Of a stretch of DNA of 9,553 nucleotides, positions 1-5,901 are shown piece by piece. Each line of letters opens with the position of its first letter. The stretch's first letter is position 1. This DNA is from Clostridia bacterium (lineage in GTDB: Bacteria > Bacillota > Clostridia > Christensenellales > Aristaeellaceae), in NCBI GenBank assembly GCA_017471125.1, contig JAFUWR010000069.1:1-9553 (forward strand). The letters are read 5' to 3'. Position numbers and translations under genes: made by a program. The notes below the pieces were generated by a model. It worked only from the letters and a program-made list of their open reading frames with translations. It had not been told where the DNA came from and did no database searches.

Positions 1-470
1 CCCATGCGGACCTCGCCGGGATGCTCGGAGCAGTACGCGATGTAGCCCGCCAGATCCTCGATGCCGTTGTCCGCGGCCCACTTGGCGTTCACCGTCACGC
101 CCGCGGCGTCGGTGTTCACGCGGCACAGCGGATCGTAGTTCTCATAGGTGTAATCGGACATGTCCAGCGGCTTGTAGGTCGCCAGCTCGAAGGTGATCAT
201 GCCGAAGGTGTAGCCGTCCGGATCGGCGTCCGCGATGGCCTCGTGGCCCGTGACGCCCGAAGCGCCCGTGCGGTTGTCCACCGTCACGGTCTGGCCAAGC
301 TGCTTCTCCAGCGCCGCCGTGAACGCGCGCAGGCAGCTGTCCGTGCCGCCGCCCGCGGACCAGGGGTTGATGGCCGTCAGGCCCTTGGTGGGATAGTCCG
401 CGGCAAATGCCACAGACATCAGGCTCGCGGCCAGCAGCGCCGCCAACATCAGTGCGACCAGTTTCTTCAT
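1..470 (-). CDS. TctC/Bug-family solute-binding protein, 5' part only
   Basis: This is the N-terminal 156 codons of a periplasmic-type binding protein for a tripartite tricarboxylate transporter (TTT); the gene continues past the left edge, so no stop is visible. The protein starts with a Sec signal peptide: KK at residues 2-3, a hydrophobic core to about residue 20, and a likely cleavage after AFA (residue 23). The mature start YPTKG, the glycine-rich stretch NPWSAGGGTD (35-44), DNRTGASGVTG (65-75) and DPDGYTFG (83-90) are the family hallmarks, corresponding to the usual 'PWxxGGGtD', 'NRpGAgG' and 'DGYT' blocks. The ATG at 470 is preceded by AAGGAGGG (485-478), an ideal spacing. Such proteins capture carboxylates such as citrate or other organic acids and hand them to TctA/TctB permeases, which may lie off the left edge. 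The substrate cannot be told from sequence. Confidence 0.9.
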   Translation of the reverse strand, partial: MKKLVALMLAALLAASLMSVAFAADYPTKGLTAINPWSAGGGTDSCLRAFTAALEKQLGQTVTVDNRTGASGVTGHEAIADADPDGYTFGMITFELATYKPLDMSDYTYENYDPLCRVNTDAAGVTVNAKWAADNGIEDLAGYIAYCSEHPGEVRM

Positions 471-525
471 GGGTGTACCCTCCTTGTCTTGTGACCGCGT
501 TTTCTTAGCGCGATCTTTCCCTTCA

Positions 526-554
526 ATTATTGCACATCATGGAAAAACTGTCAA
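526..554 (-). promoter_or_regulatory. Sigma-A promoter of the tctC-like gene
   Basis: On the minus strand, TTGACA (554-549) is followed after 17 bases by AATAAT (531-526). The -35 is full consensus and the -10 matches 5 of 6. Transcription would start near 519, leaving a leader of about 50 nt. The leader can form a 7-bp hairpin (arms 515-509 and 499-493, one G-U pair) upstream of the ribosome binding site; its role is unknown. Confidence 0.75.
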
Positions 555-625
555 TATATAATGACAACAAATATCCTTATAATTTTTTGATGCGCAATGA
601 TCCCCCGCCCGCGCCCAAAACATGA

Positions 626-653
626 AAAGACCCGGTCCTGCGACCGGGTCTTT
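626..653 (-). terminator. Intrinsic terminator of tRNA-Ala
   Basis: A 12-bp perfect stem (arms 626-637 and 642-653) with a 4-nt loop lies just beyond the 3' end of the tRNA-Ala gene. Read on the minus strand the stem ends in TTTT. The short U-run is partly offset by the strong GC-rich stem. Confidence 0.8.
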
Positions 654-660
654 CGTGAAG

Positions 661-734
661 TGGAGCATACGAGACTCGAACTCGTGACCTCTACACTGCC
701 AGTGTAGCGCTCTAGCCAACTGAGCTAATGCCCC
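661..734 (-). tRNA. tRNA-Ala (anticodon GGC)
   Basis: A complete 74-nt cloverleaf. The 7-bp acceptor stem GGGGCAT/ATGCTCC contains the G3-U70 wobble that is the identity signal for alanine. The D-stem is GCTC/GAGC, the anticodon stem CTACA/TGTAG encloses loop CTGGCAG with anticodon GGC, and the T-stem ACGAG/CTCGT carries a TTCGAGT loop. The discriminator base is A and the CCA end is not encoded, so it must be added by nucleotidyltransferase. It has its own promoter and terminator. Confidence 0.97.
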
Positions 735-754
735 ATGTCTTGACGACGAGAGTT

Positions 755-783
755 ATTATAGCACAGCTCCGGGGATTTGTAAA
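755..783 (-). promoter_or_regulatory. Promoter of tRNA-Ala
   Basis: On the minus strand TTTACA (783-778), a 17-base spacer and a perfect TATAAT (760-755) sit about 20 bases before the tRNA 5' end. The stretch 784-833, between this promoter and the end of the small minus-strand gene, is AT-rich; I see no gene and no convincing terminator in it. Confidence 0.8.
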
Positions 784-833
784 TACCTTTTCGACATTTT
801 TCCCAAAAAAAGTTTTTGTAAAGGCCGACGGCG

Positions 834-1061
834 TCACAGTCTTTCAGCCGCGCCGTGACGGGGATTTCGGCGGGCATGCTCCACCGCCCGGGCGTGGAAC
901 TCCCCGGGTGCCAGCGCGTCAAAATACTCCCGCTGCCACTTTGTATAGTCGAAGCGCTCCCGTATCACCAGGGAGATGAACTCCTCGGCCTCGACGACGC
1001 CGAGCGTCTCGGTCAGGCACTCCATGCCGCGGGTCATCAGCTCCGTCATGCTCTTCGCCAT
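834..1061 (-). CDS. Small helical protein paired with a PIN nuclease (candidate antitoxin)
   Basis: A 75-residue protein encoded directly behind the PIN gene. The sequence ATGATG at 1064-1059 contains the PIN stop (TGA, 1063-1061). Either ATG could start it; the second is chosen because GGAGG (1073-1069) then has a 7-base spacing, against 4 for the first (76 aa). The protein looks all-helical. It has a short region rich in hydrophobic residues, then the core EEFISLVIRERFDYTKWQRE (26-45), then a charged C-terminus. I recognise this core as a recurrent partner of PIN proteins from general memory, but I know of no characterised function. By analogy with VapBC-type modules it may be the partner that restrains the PIN nuclease. 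There is no visible DNA-binding fold (no obvious AbrB, ribbon-helix-helix or HTH motif). Confidence 0.75.
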   Translation of the reverse strand: MAKSMTELMTRGMECLTETLGVVEAEEFISLVIRERFDYTKWQREYFDALAPGEFHARAVEHARRNPRHGAAERL

Positions 1062-1501
1062 CATTCTCCCTCCATTTCCGAAACGAACGCGATGGGGTCC
1101 ACCAGCTTGATCCGCGGGTCGCGGTACTTGAGCAGCCGCGCGTCCGTGGAGATCAGGTACGCGCACCCGGCGTAGATCGCGGAGGCGGTATGGAAGGCGT
1201 CCTTTTCCTTGACGCCCGTCGCCATGATCTCCGCGGCCATCGGCGCGACGACGCCATCCCGCTCCACGCCCACATAGCCCTTCATGTTGGCCTCGATAAA
1301 GGCGGTGATCGACGCCCTCCGCATGGGGAAGGGATTCCTGCTTACCTCGTAATCCAGGGTATATGAGCCGATCAGGTCGTACCGACCCTCGGCGATCCAC
1401 TTCTGGATGTGGAGCTTCGCCTGCGCCTCGAGGTTCACCTTCAACTGGGAAGGATCGTCGTAGGGCCGGTTGTAGCAGCACATGTCAAGATAGATCCGCA
1501 T
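1061..1501 (-). CDS. PIN-domain ribonuclease, VapC-like
   Basis: A 146-residue protein of single PIN-domain size. It opens with RIYLDMCCYNRPYDD, in which D6 is the first conserved acidic residue after the first beta strand. The other expected active-site acids are E52 (in DYEVSRNP), D101 (in KEKDAFHTASAI) and D120 (in STDARLLK), so all four metal-coordinating positions of a PIN nuclease are present and the enzyme should be active. PIN enzymes of this kind cleave RNA, often tRNA or rRNA, as toxins of type II toxin-antitoxin systems; the target here is unknown. The ATG at 1501 has GGAGGGG about 10 bases upstream. The small partner gene follows with overlapping stop and start, indicating coupled translation. 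PIN first and partner second is the reverse of the usual vapB-vapC order. Confidence 0.88.
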   Translation of the reverse strand: MRIYLDMCCYNRPYDDPSQLKVNLEAQAKLHIQKWIAEGRYDLIGSYTLDYEVSRNPFPMRRASITAFIEANMKGYVGVERDGVVAPMAAEIMATGVKEKDAFHTASAIYAGCAYLISTDARLLKYRDPRIKLVDPIAFVSEMEGE

Positions 1502-1524
1502 AAGGCACTTTCCCCTCCATCCCT

Positions 1525-1553
1525 ATTCTATCACACCCGTCCCCGATTGACAA
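1525..1553 (-). promoter_or_regulatory. Promoter of the PIN/small-protein operon
   Basis: On the minus strand TTGTCA (1553-1548), a 17-base spacer and TAGAAT (1530-1525) lie 24 bases before the PIN start. The -35 hexamer overlaps that of the divergent plus-strand promoter base for base, apart from one position at each end. Confidence 0.7.
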
Positions 1554-1575
1554 CCCCCTCCCGCGGCATTATAAT
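1547..1575 (+). promoter_or_regulatory. Consensus promoter of the exonuclease/TPR operon
   Basis: A perfect TTGACA (1547-1552), a 17-base spacer and a perfect TATAAT (1570-1575) precede the ATG at 1602 by 26 bases. This is full consensus, so strong constitutive transcription is expected unless something blocks it. The -35 is shared with the divergent PIN promoter. Confidence 0.85.
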
Positions 1576-1601
1576 AGGATAGACAGGCGGGAGGTGAGGG
1601 C

Positions 1602-2750
1602 ATGGCATCGGGCTTGAGGGCGAAGCTGAACGCCATAAGGTCGTCGGCCGCGCCCGCCGCGCCGCCGCGCAAAACGGGCGGCGTGATGGTCAAGGTAAGC
1701 CGCCTGCCGCTGGACCCGGCCATCGACGCGCTGTCGCCGGTGGGCCTTCGGCGCATGGGCTGGACGGGCGTGACCTTCGACCCCCGCCGCTGCCTGTTTA
1801 TGGACACGGAGACCACGGGCCTGTCCGGCGGCGCGGGCACGGTGGCGTTCCTGGTGGGCGCGGGCTTCTGCGACGGCGACAGCTTCGTGGTGGAGCAGTA
1901 CCTGATGCGGGAGTACGCCGACGAGCCGGAGCTGATCGACAGGCTCGCCCGGCGCATGGACGGCTTCGACGCGGTGTGCACCTTCAACGGCAGAAACTTC
2001 GACATGCCGCTGTTGCAGAGCCGCTTTACCATGTGCCGCATGCGCCACCGCTGGCGGGACCTGGACGACCTGGACCTGCTCTACCCGGCGCGCCGGGCGT
2101 GGAAGCTGCGCATCGGGAGCTGCCGGCTGAGCCGCATCGAATCGGAAATACTGGGCATGCCCCGGGAGGGCGACCTGCCGGGCAGCGAGGTGCCCGGGCG
2201 GTACTTTGAATTCCTCAAGACCGGGGACGAATCGCTGCTCACCGACATCATCGACCACAACCGGCAGGACATCGCCACGCTGGTGACGCTGCTCATAAGG
2301 CTGTGCGACATCAATGCCGCGCCGGAGAAGCTGTCCGACCAGCGGGACCTGTTCAGCATGGGCCGGAGCCTGGAGCGTCAGGGCGAATTGAAGCCCGCCC
2401 GGGAGCTCTACCACATCGCCGCCCTCCCCCGCCCCATGGGCACGCTGGCCGCGCTGACCGGCGAGCGCGTGGCGGGCATGGCGAACTGGCGGCAGTATCA
2501 CATCCTGCGGCGCTCGGGCGACGTGGACGGGGCGATACACGTGTTGGAGCAGATGCTCCAGCGGCGGCAGCTCCCCGGCGAGGCGTGCGTGGCGCTGGCC
2601 AAGCTGTACGAGCATCACAAGAAGGACTACAAGCGGGCGCTTGGATACGCGGAGCAGGCCCGCCGCCACGGGGTCGATCCGGACGAGGTCGAGCGCCGGG
2701 CGGCGCGGCTCAAGCGGAAAATGGAGGAACGCGGACATGGGACTGTTTAG
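1602..2750 (+). CDS. YprB-like RNase H-fold (DEDD) exonuclease with TPR-like C-terminus
   Basis: A 382-residue protein whose N-terminal two thirds is a 3'-5' exonuclease domain of the RNase H-like superfamily, as in Bacillus YprB. Motif I is FMDTETTGLSGGAGT, giving D68 and E70. Motif II is FNGRNFDMP with D134. Motif III is DHNRQDIATL with D223, and H219 sits four residues before it, where DEDDy enzymes have tyrosine. All four acidic residues for two-metal catalysis are present. The C-terminal part (about 252-375) is helical with TPR-like repeats and ends in a basic coiled segment. The ATG at 1602 follows GGGAGGTGA at a good distance. It is a cytoplasmic nuclease with unproven substrate, DNA or RNA. 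Its stop lies inside the next gene, so the two are co-translated. Confidence 0.87.
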   Translation: MASGLRAKLNAIRSSAAPAAPPRKTGGVMVKVSRLPLDPAIDALSPVGLRRMGWTGVTFDPRRCLFMDTETTGLSGGAGTVAFLVGAGFCDGDSFVVEQYLMREYADEPELIDRLARRMDGFDAVCTFNGRNFDMPLLQSRFTMCRMRHRWRDLDDLDLLYPARRAWKLRIGSCRLSRIESEILGMPREGDLPGSEVPGRYFEFLKTGDESLLTDIIDHNRQDIATLVTLLIRLCDINAAPEKLSDQRDLFSMGRSLERQGELKPARELYHIAALPRPMGTLAALTGERVAGMANWRQYHILRRSGDVDGAIHVLEQMLQRRQLPGEACVALAKLYEHHKKDYKRALGYAEQARRHGVDPDEVERRAARLKRKMEERGHGTV

Positions 2751-3522
2751 CGGCGCGAAGGCGCAGATCACTGGCCAGAAGGCCTATCGGGCGCACCTGT
2801 CGGCCAACGAGCTGGCCACCGAGGGCAAGCCGAAGGAGGCCGCGGCCAAGTACAAAGAGGTGCGGAAGCTCTACGAGGACGCCCTGGCGGGCGGGCCGCA
2901 GCCCCCGAACATCCGGATGGGCTACGCCATACTGCTGATGCGGCTGGGCGAGTTCGACCATGCCATGGAGGTCATGCAGCAGGTGCGGCTGGACAAGGCC
3001 CTCAAGGAGAGCGACTGGTTCGACCTGCGGCTCAACTACTCGGTGTGCCAGTGGCGCAAGGGCCAGCTCGACGAGGCCATCGCCACCGCCCGCCGCGCGG
3101 AGCAGGTCAAGAAGTGCGCGGCGCTGTACAACACGCTGGGCATGTACCTGGCCGAGAAGGCGGAGCGCACCGGCGACTTCGCCGAGGTCGAGGCCTTCAA
3201 CCGGGAGGCCATGGACTACGACGACGAGGACCCCGGCGCGCTGGACAACATGGGCATGATGTACGAGGCCATGTCGAAGCACGCCGCCGACCCGGCCCCC
3301 CTGCGCGCGAAGGCCAAGGAATACTACGAGAAGGCCCACGCCGTCAAGCCCCGGCAGATCGCCACCATGTACGCCCTCGCCCGGATGTACCACGAGGACG
3401 GCCAGGACGACCTCGCCCGCAGGGCGCTGGAGCCCGCCGAAAACCTCTATTTCTCCGCCGTCTGCCCGGTGTCCGAACAGATGATGGACGATCTCAAGCG
3501 GGAATTGGGGATCGCGATCTGA
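2737..3522 (+). CDS. Tetratricopeptide-repeat protein
   Basis: A 261-residue soluble protein made almost entirely of helical hairpins. TPR-like units fall at about residues 17-50, 60-91, 97-127, 128-160, 167-204 and 207-240, with recognisable small/large patterns such as ALYNTLGMYLAE, ALDNMGMMYEAM and ATMYALARMYHEDGQ. There is no signal peptide or membrane segment. The start is the ATG at 2737, which has GGAGGA (2723-2728) eight bases upstream and overlaps the end of the exonuclease gene by 14 bases. An in-frame upstream ATG at 2641 lies deep in the exonuclease gene and has no ribosome binding site. TPR proteins are protein-binding scaffolds; coupling to the exonuclease suggests the two may interact, but the specific job is not known. 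No terminator is evident behind it. Confidence 0.85.
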   Translation: MGLFSGAKAQITGQKAYRAHLSANELATEGKPKEAAAKYKEVRKLYEDALAGGPQPPNIRMGYAILLMRLGEFDHAMEVMQQVRLDKALKESDWFDLRLNYSVCQWRKGQLDEAIATARRAEQVKKCAALYNTLGMYLAEKAERTGDFAEVEAFNREAMDYDDEDPGALDNMGMMYEAMSKHAADPAPLRAKAKEYYEKAHAVKPRQIATMYALARMYHEDGQDDLARRALEPAENLYFSAVCPVSEQMMDDLKRELGIAI

Positions 3523-3570
3523 AATTTAACGCATACGGATTTGACAACGCGCCCCACATGTGTTAAATTT
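3522..3570. repeat. Inverted repeat bracketing the phosphofructokinase promoter
   Basis: The arms AAATTTAAC (3522-3530) and GTTAAATTT (3562-3570) are perfect 9-bp reverse complements, separated by 31 bases. The right arm overlaps the -10 box and the left arm lies just upstream of the -35, starting in the stop codon of the TPR gene. It could be a repressor operator or chance AT-rich pairing. Confidence 0.5.
3541..3569 (+). promoter_or_regulatory. Promoter of the phosphofructokinase gene
   Basis: TTGACA (3541-3546), a 17-base spacer and TAAATT (3564-3569) are preceded by TG at 3561-3562, giving an extended -10 that makes up for the weaker hexamer. The leader of about 50 nt contains a 6-bp hairpin (3580-3585 with 3590-3595, loop AAAG) ahead of AAAGGA. 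Confidence 0.7.
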
Positions 3571-3627
3571 ATCGTGTATGTATGGAAAGCCATACGAACA
3601 CCACATATTTGAAAGGAATGAATCAAT

Positions 3628-4884
3628 ATGAGCCAGTTGAAGGGCGCATGTATCATCGGTCAGTCCGGCGGCCCCAGCGCCGTCATCAACGCTTCCGCCT
3701 ACGGCGCGATCAAGACCGCGCTGGAAAATGAGGACATCACCCAGGTCCTGGGCGCTCTGCACGGCATCAAGGGCGTGCTGAACGACGATCTGATCGACAT
3801 GGGCAAGGAGGACCCCGCCGAGCTGGCCCACATGAAGTACACCCCCTCCTCCGCGCTGGGCTCCTGCCGCTACAAGCTGGCCGACCCCGACGTGGACGAC
3901 ACCGACTACAAGCGCATCCTCGAGATCTTCAAGAAGTACAACGTGCGCTACTTCTTCTACAACGGCGGCAACGACAGCATGGATACCTGCAACAAGATCA
4001 GCAAGTTCATGCTGAAGAACGGCTATGAGTGCCGCGTGATGGGCATCCCGAAGACCATCGACAACGACCTGTACGGCACCGACCATTGCCCCGGCTTCGC
4101 CTCCGCCGCCAAGTACATCGCCACCTCCGTCATGGAAGTGTACCGCGACTCCACCGTGTACGACAACGGCCAGATCACCGTGGTCGAGTGCATGGGCCGT
4201 CACGCGGGCTGGCTGACCGCCGCCGCGGCGCTGGCCAACTACGCCGGCGACGGCGCGGACATGATCTACCTGCCCGAGCGCGACTTCGACCTGGACGCCT
4301 TCACCGAGAAGGTCAAGGCCGTGTACGCCCAGAAGAAGAAGTGCCTGGCCGTGGTGTCCGAGGGCATCCACGACAAGGACGGCAAGTTCATCTCCGAGTA
4401 CGGCAACGCCAACGCCGCCAAGGACGCCTTCGGCCACACCCAGCTGGGCGGCCTGGCCTCCTTCCTGGCCAACCACCTGAAGGCCGCCACCGGCGCGAAG
4501 GTCCGCGGCATCGAGCTGAGCCTGCTGCAGCGCTGCGCGTCCCACGCCGCGTCCCAGACCGACATCGACGAGTCCTTCGCCGCCGGCAAGGCCGCCGTGG
4601 ACAACGCCGTCGCGGGCATCACCGACAAGATGGTCGGCTTCGAGCGCAGCTGCGACAAGGACGGCAAGTACGTCTGCAATATCAAGCTGTTCGATCTGAC
4701 CGACGTCGCCAACACCGAGAAGAAGGTCCCGCTGGAGTGGATCACTCCCGACGGCGACGGCCTCACCAAGGACTTCATCGACTACGCGCTGCCGCTCATC
4801 CAGGGCGAGACCCAGCAGACCAAGGAGAACGGCCTGCCCCGCTTCGTCCACCTGGCCAAGGTCAAGGCCGAGCCGATCGCGTAA
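3628..4884 (+). CDS. pfp: Pyrophosphate-dependent 6-phosphofructokinase
   Basis: A 418-residue enzyme of the PfkA superfamily, phosphorylating fructose 6-phosphate to fructose 1,6-bisphosphate in glycolysis, in the cytoplasm. Phosphate-donor motifs point to pyrophosphate rather than ATP. GQSGGPSAVIN (11-21) is the first donor loop. GGNDS (113-117) carries Asp where ATP enzymes have the second Gly of GGDGS. PKTIDND (141-147) has Lys where ATP enzymes have Gly. D145 is the expected catalytic base. MGRHAGW (189-195) is the sugar-phosphate motif. An unusual point is N115 in the position of the Mg-binding Asp of the E. coli enzyme. PPi enzymes work reversibly and save ATP, typical of anaerobes. 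The ATG follows AAAGGA with a 10-base gap. Codon use is strongly biased to C- and G-ending codons, as in highly expressed genes. It has its own promoter and terminator. Confidence 0.93.
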   Translation: MSQLKGACIIGQSGGPSAVINASAYGAIKTALENEDITQVLGALHGIKGVLNDDLIDMGKEDPAELAHMKYTPSSALGSCRYKLADPDVDDTDYKRILEIFKKYNVRYFFYNGGNDSMDTCNKISKFMLKNGYECRVMGIPKTIDNDLYGTDHCPGFASAAKYIATSVMEVYRDSTVYDNGQITVVECMGRHAGWLTAAAALANYAGDGADMIYLPERDFDLDAFTEKVKAVYAQKKKCLAVVSEGIHDKDGKFISEYGNANAAKDAFGHTQLGGLASFLANHLKAATGAKVRGIELSLLQRCASHAASQTDIDESFAAGKAAVDNAVAGITDKMVGFERSCDKDGKYVCNIKLFDLTDVANTEKKVPLEWITPDGDGLTKDFIDYALPLIQGETQQTKENGLPRFVHLAKVKAEPIA

Positions 4885-4893
4885 CGACCCGCG

Positions 4894-4928
4894 AAAGCGC
4901 TCTTCCTCATTGGAAGGGCGCTTTTTTT
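4894..4928 (+). terminator. Intrinsic terminator of the phosphofructokinase gene
   Basis: A 13-bp stem (4894-4906 with 4912-4924, one T-G pair) with a 5-nt loop runs into a seven-T tract at 4922-4928, ten bases after the stop codon. This is a textbook rho-independent terminator. Confidence 0.93.
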
Positions 4929-4949
4929 AACTTATTTTTGTTAGCCCTA

Positions 4950-4978
4950 TTGAATCTTGGCGGATTCTTTGTTATAAT
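4950..4978 (+). promoter_or_regulatory. Promoter of the aldolase/TRAP operon
   Basis: TTGAAT (4950-4955), a 17-base spacer and a perfect TATAAT (4973-4978), with TG at 4970-4971 forming an extended -10. It lies 45 bases before the aldolase ATG. No other promoter of comparable quality is seen in the operon. Confidence 0.75.
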
Positions 4979-5022
4979 CATTAAGAAGTTAACTGTCTCT
5001 TAGCATCGGGAGGGATGTGGAA

Positions 5023-5805
5023 ATGAACAAGATCCAGCGGGTGCGGGACAAGCTGGCCCGGGGCGGGCTGTGCTTCGGCACCCACTGCTCCACCACGGAC
5101 GCGGACTTCTACGAGATGTGCGGGCTGCTGGGCTACGACTACATCTGGATCGACAACGAGCACGCGGGCATGACCCAGCCGATGATCAAGAACGCGATCA
5201 TCGCCACCAACGCCAGCGGCTGCTGCGCGTTCGTGCGGGTGCCGGACCACCAGATGGCCCACATCAAGCCGGTGCTGGAGGTGGGGCCGGACGGCATCAT
5301 CTTCCCGATGGTGAACACCGCCCAGCAGGCGCGGGACATCGTGTCCATCTGCACCTACCCGCCCAAGGGCACCCGGGGCTTCGGGCCGCTGCGGGCGGTG
5401 GACTACAACGTGATGGCCTTCGACGAGTACGTGAAGATCGTCAACAGCCGGACGCTGCTCTTGATGCAGTGCGAGACGGTGGAGGCCGTTCAGAACCTGG
5501 ACGCCATCCTCGAGGTCGAGGGCGTGGACGCCATCATCTGCGGCCCCATGGACCTGTCCGCATCCGCGGGCCGTCTCGGGCAGTTCAAGGACCCCCTGAT
5601 GGTCGAGCTGTTCGAGACCATCATCTCAAAGTGCAAGGCCCACCACAAGCCCTACGGCCTCTCCATCGGCATGGACCGCGACCTCATCCGCTTCTGGGCT
5701 GAGCGTGGCGCCAGCTTCCTGTCCATGGGCACGCCGCAGGACTACTTCCGAGAACTTAGTTTGGAAATGGTGGCTAATGTACGTGAATTGGAAGCAAGGC
5801 GGTAA
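5023..5805 (+). CDS. HpcH/HpaI-family class II aldolase
   Basis: A 260-residue metal-dependent aldolase that cleaves a 4-hydroxy-2-oxo acid into pyruvate (or a similar oxoacid) and an aldehyde. By alignment with HpaI the catalytic and metal residues are H47 in DNEHAGM, R72 in VRVP, E151 in MQCETVEAV and D177 in GPMDLSAS. YPPKGTRGFGP (112-122) is the family's substrate loop. Related enzymes act on 2-keto-3-deoxyrhamnonate, 2-keto-3-deoxyglucarate or 4-hydroxy-2-oxoheptanedioate; the exact substrate is not decided by sequence. The ATG at 5023 is chosen because GGGAGGGA (5008-5015) is 7 bases away; the GTG at 5017 would leave one base. It is the first gene of an operon with a TRAP transporter, which probably imports its substrate or a precursor. 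Codon use changes abruptly from codon 243 to the stop. Confidence 0.9.
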   Translation: MNKIQRVRDKLARGGLCFGTHCSTTDADFYEMCGLLGYDYIWIDNEHAGMTQPMIKNAIIATNASGCCAFVRVPDHQMAHIKPVLEVGPDGIIFPMVNTAQQARDIVSICTYPPKGTRGFGPLRAVDYNVMAFDEYVKIVNSRTLLLMQCETVEAVQNLDAILEVEGVDAIICGPMDLSASAGRLGQFKDPLMVELFETIISKCKAHHKPYGLSIGMDRDLIRFWAERGASFLSMGTPQDYFRELSLEMVANVRELEARR

Positions 5806-5807
5806 AC

Positions 5808-5835
5808 GAGAGTGAAGAGTGAAGAGTGGAGAGTT
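5808..5835 (+). repeat. Tandem heptanucleotide repeat, 4 units
   Basis: Directly after the aldolase stop come GAGAGTG, AAGAGTG, AAGAGTG and GAGAGTT, four consecutive 7-base units differing at one or two positions. They form the left half of an imperfect hairpin described separately. Confidence 0.8.
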
Positions 5836-5873
5836 GGATGGTCGAAAGTATCTTTATCTCCACTCTCAACTCT
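5816..5873. repeat. Imperfect inverted repeat in the aldolase-TRAP spacer
   Basis: The arms 5816-5831 and 5858-5873 are complementary at 14 of 16 positions, with a 26-nt loop, and are followed by seven A residues and then the small-permease ribosome binding site. The left arm falls within the heptamer repeat. In the mRNA this would be a moderately stable stem-loop between the enzyme and transporter genes; it lacks a T-tract on the plus strand, so it is not an obvious terminator for the operon. Confidence 0.65.
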
Positions 5874-5901
5874 AAAAAAAGATAAAGGAGGTAACGCCCA
5901 A

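Noticed and set aside
21..494. Plus-strand open frame at the left edge
   Set aside because: The opposite strand encodes a signal peptide and TctC motifs with a ribosome binding site; this frame has neither.
1569..2771. Minus-strand open frame of 400 codons opposite the exonuclease gene
   Set aside because: Ala/Val/His/Arg-rich composition without domains; it is an antisense shadow of a gene with clear catalytic motifs.
3526..4851. Long minus-strand open frame (441 codons) opposite the phosphofructokinase gene
   Set aside because: It is a low-complexity Val/Leu/Gly/His/Asp-rich translation produced by the GC-biased third positions of the real gene, with no family motif.
5808..5873. Repeats considered as a CRISPR fragment
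   Set aside because: Units are 7 bases long with no unique spacers, and no cas genes are present.
5812..5901. N-terminal extension of the TRAP small permease from a GTG
   Set aside because: It would translate the heptamer repeat and lacks a ribosome binding site, while ATG 5902 has a perfect one.
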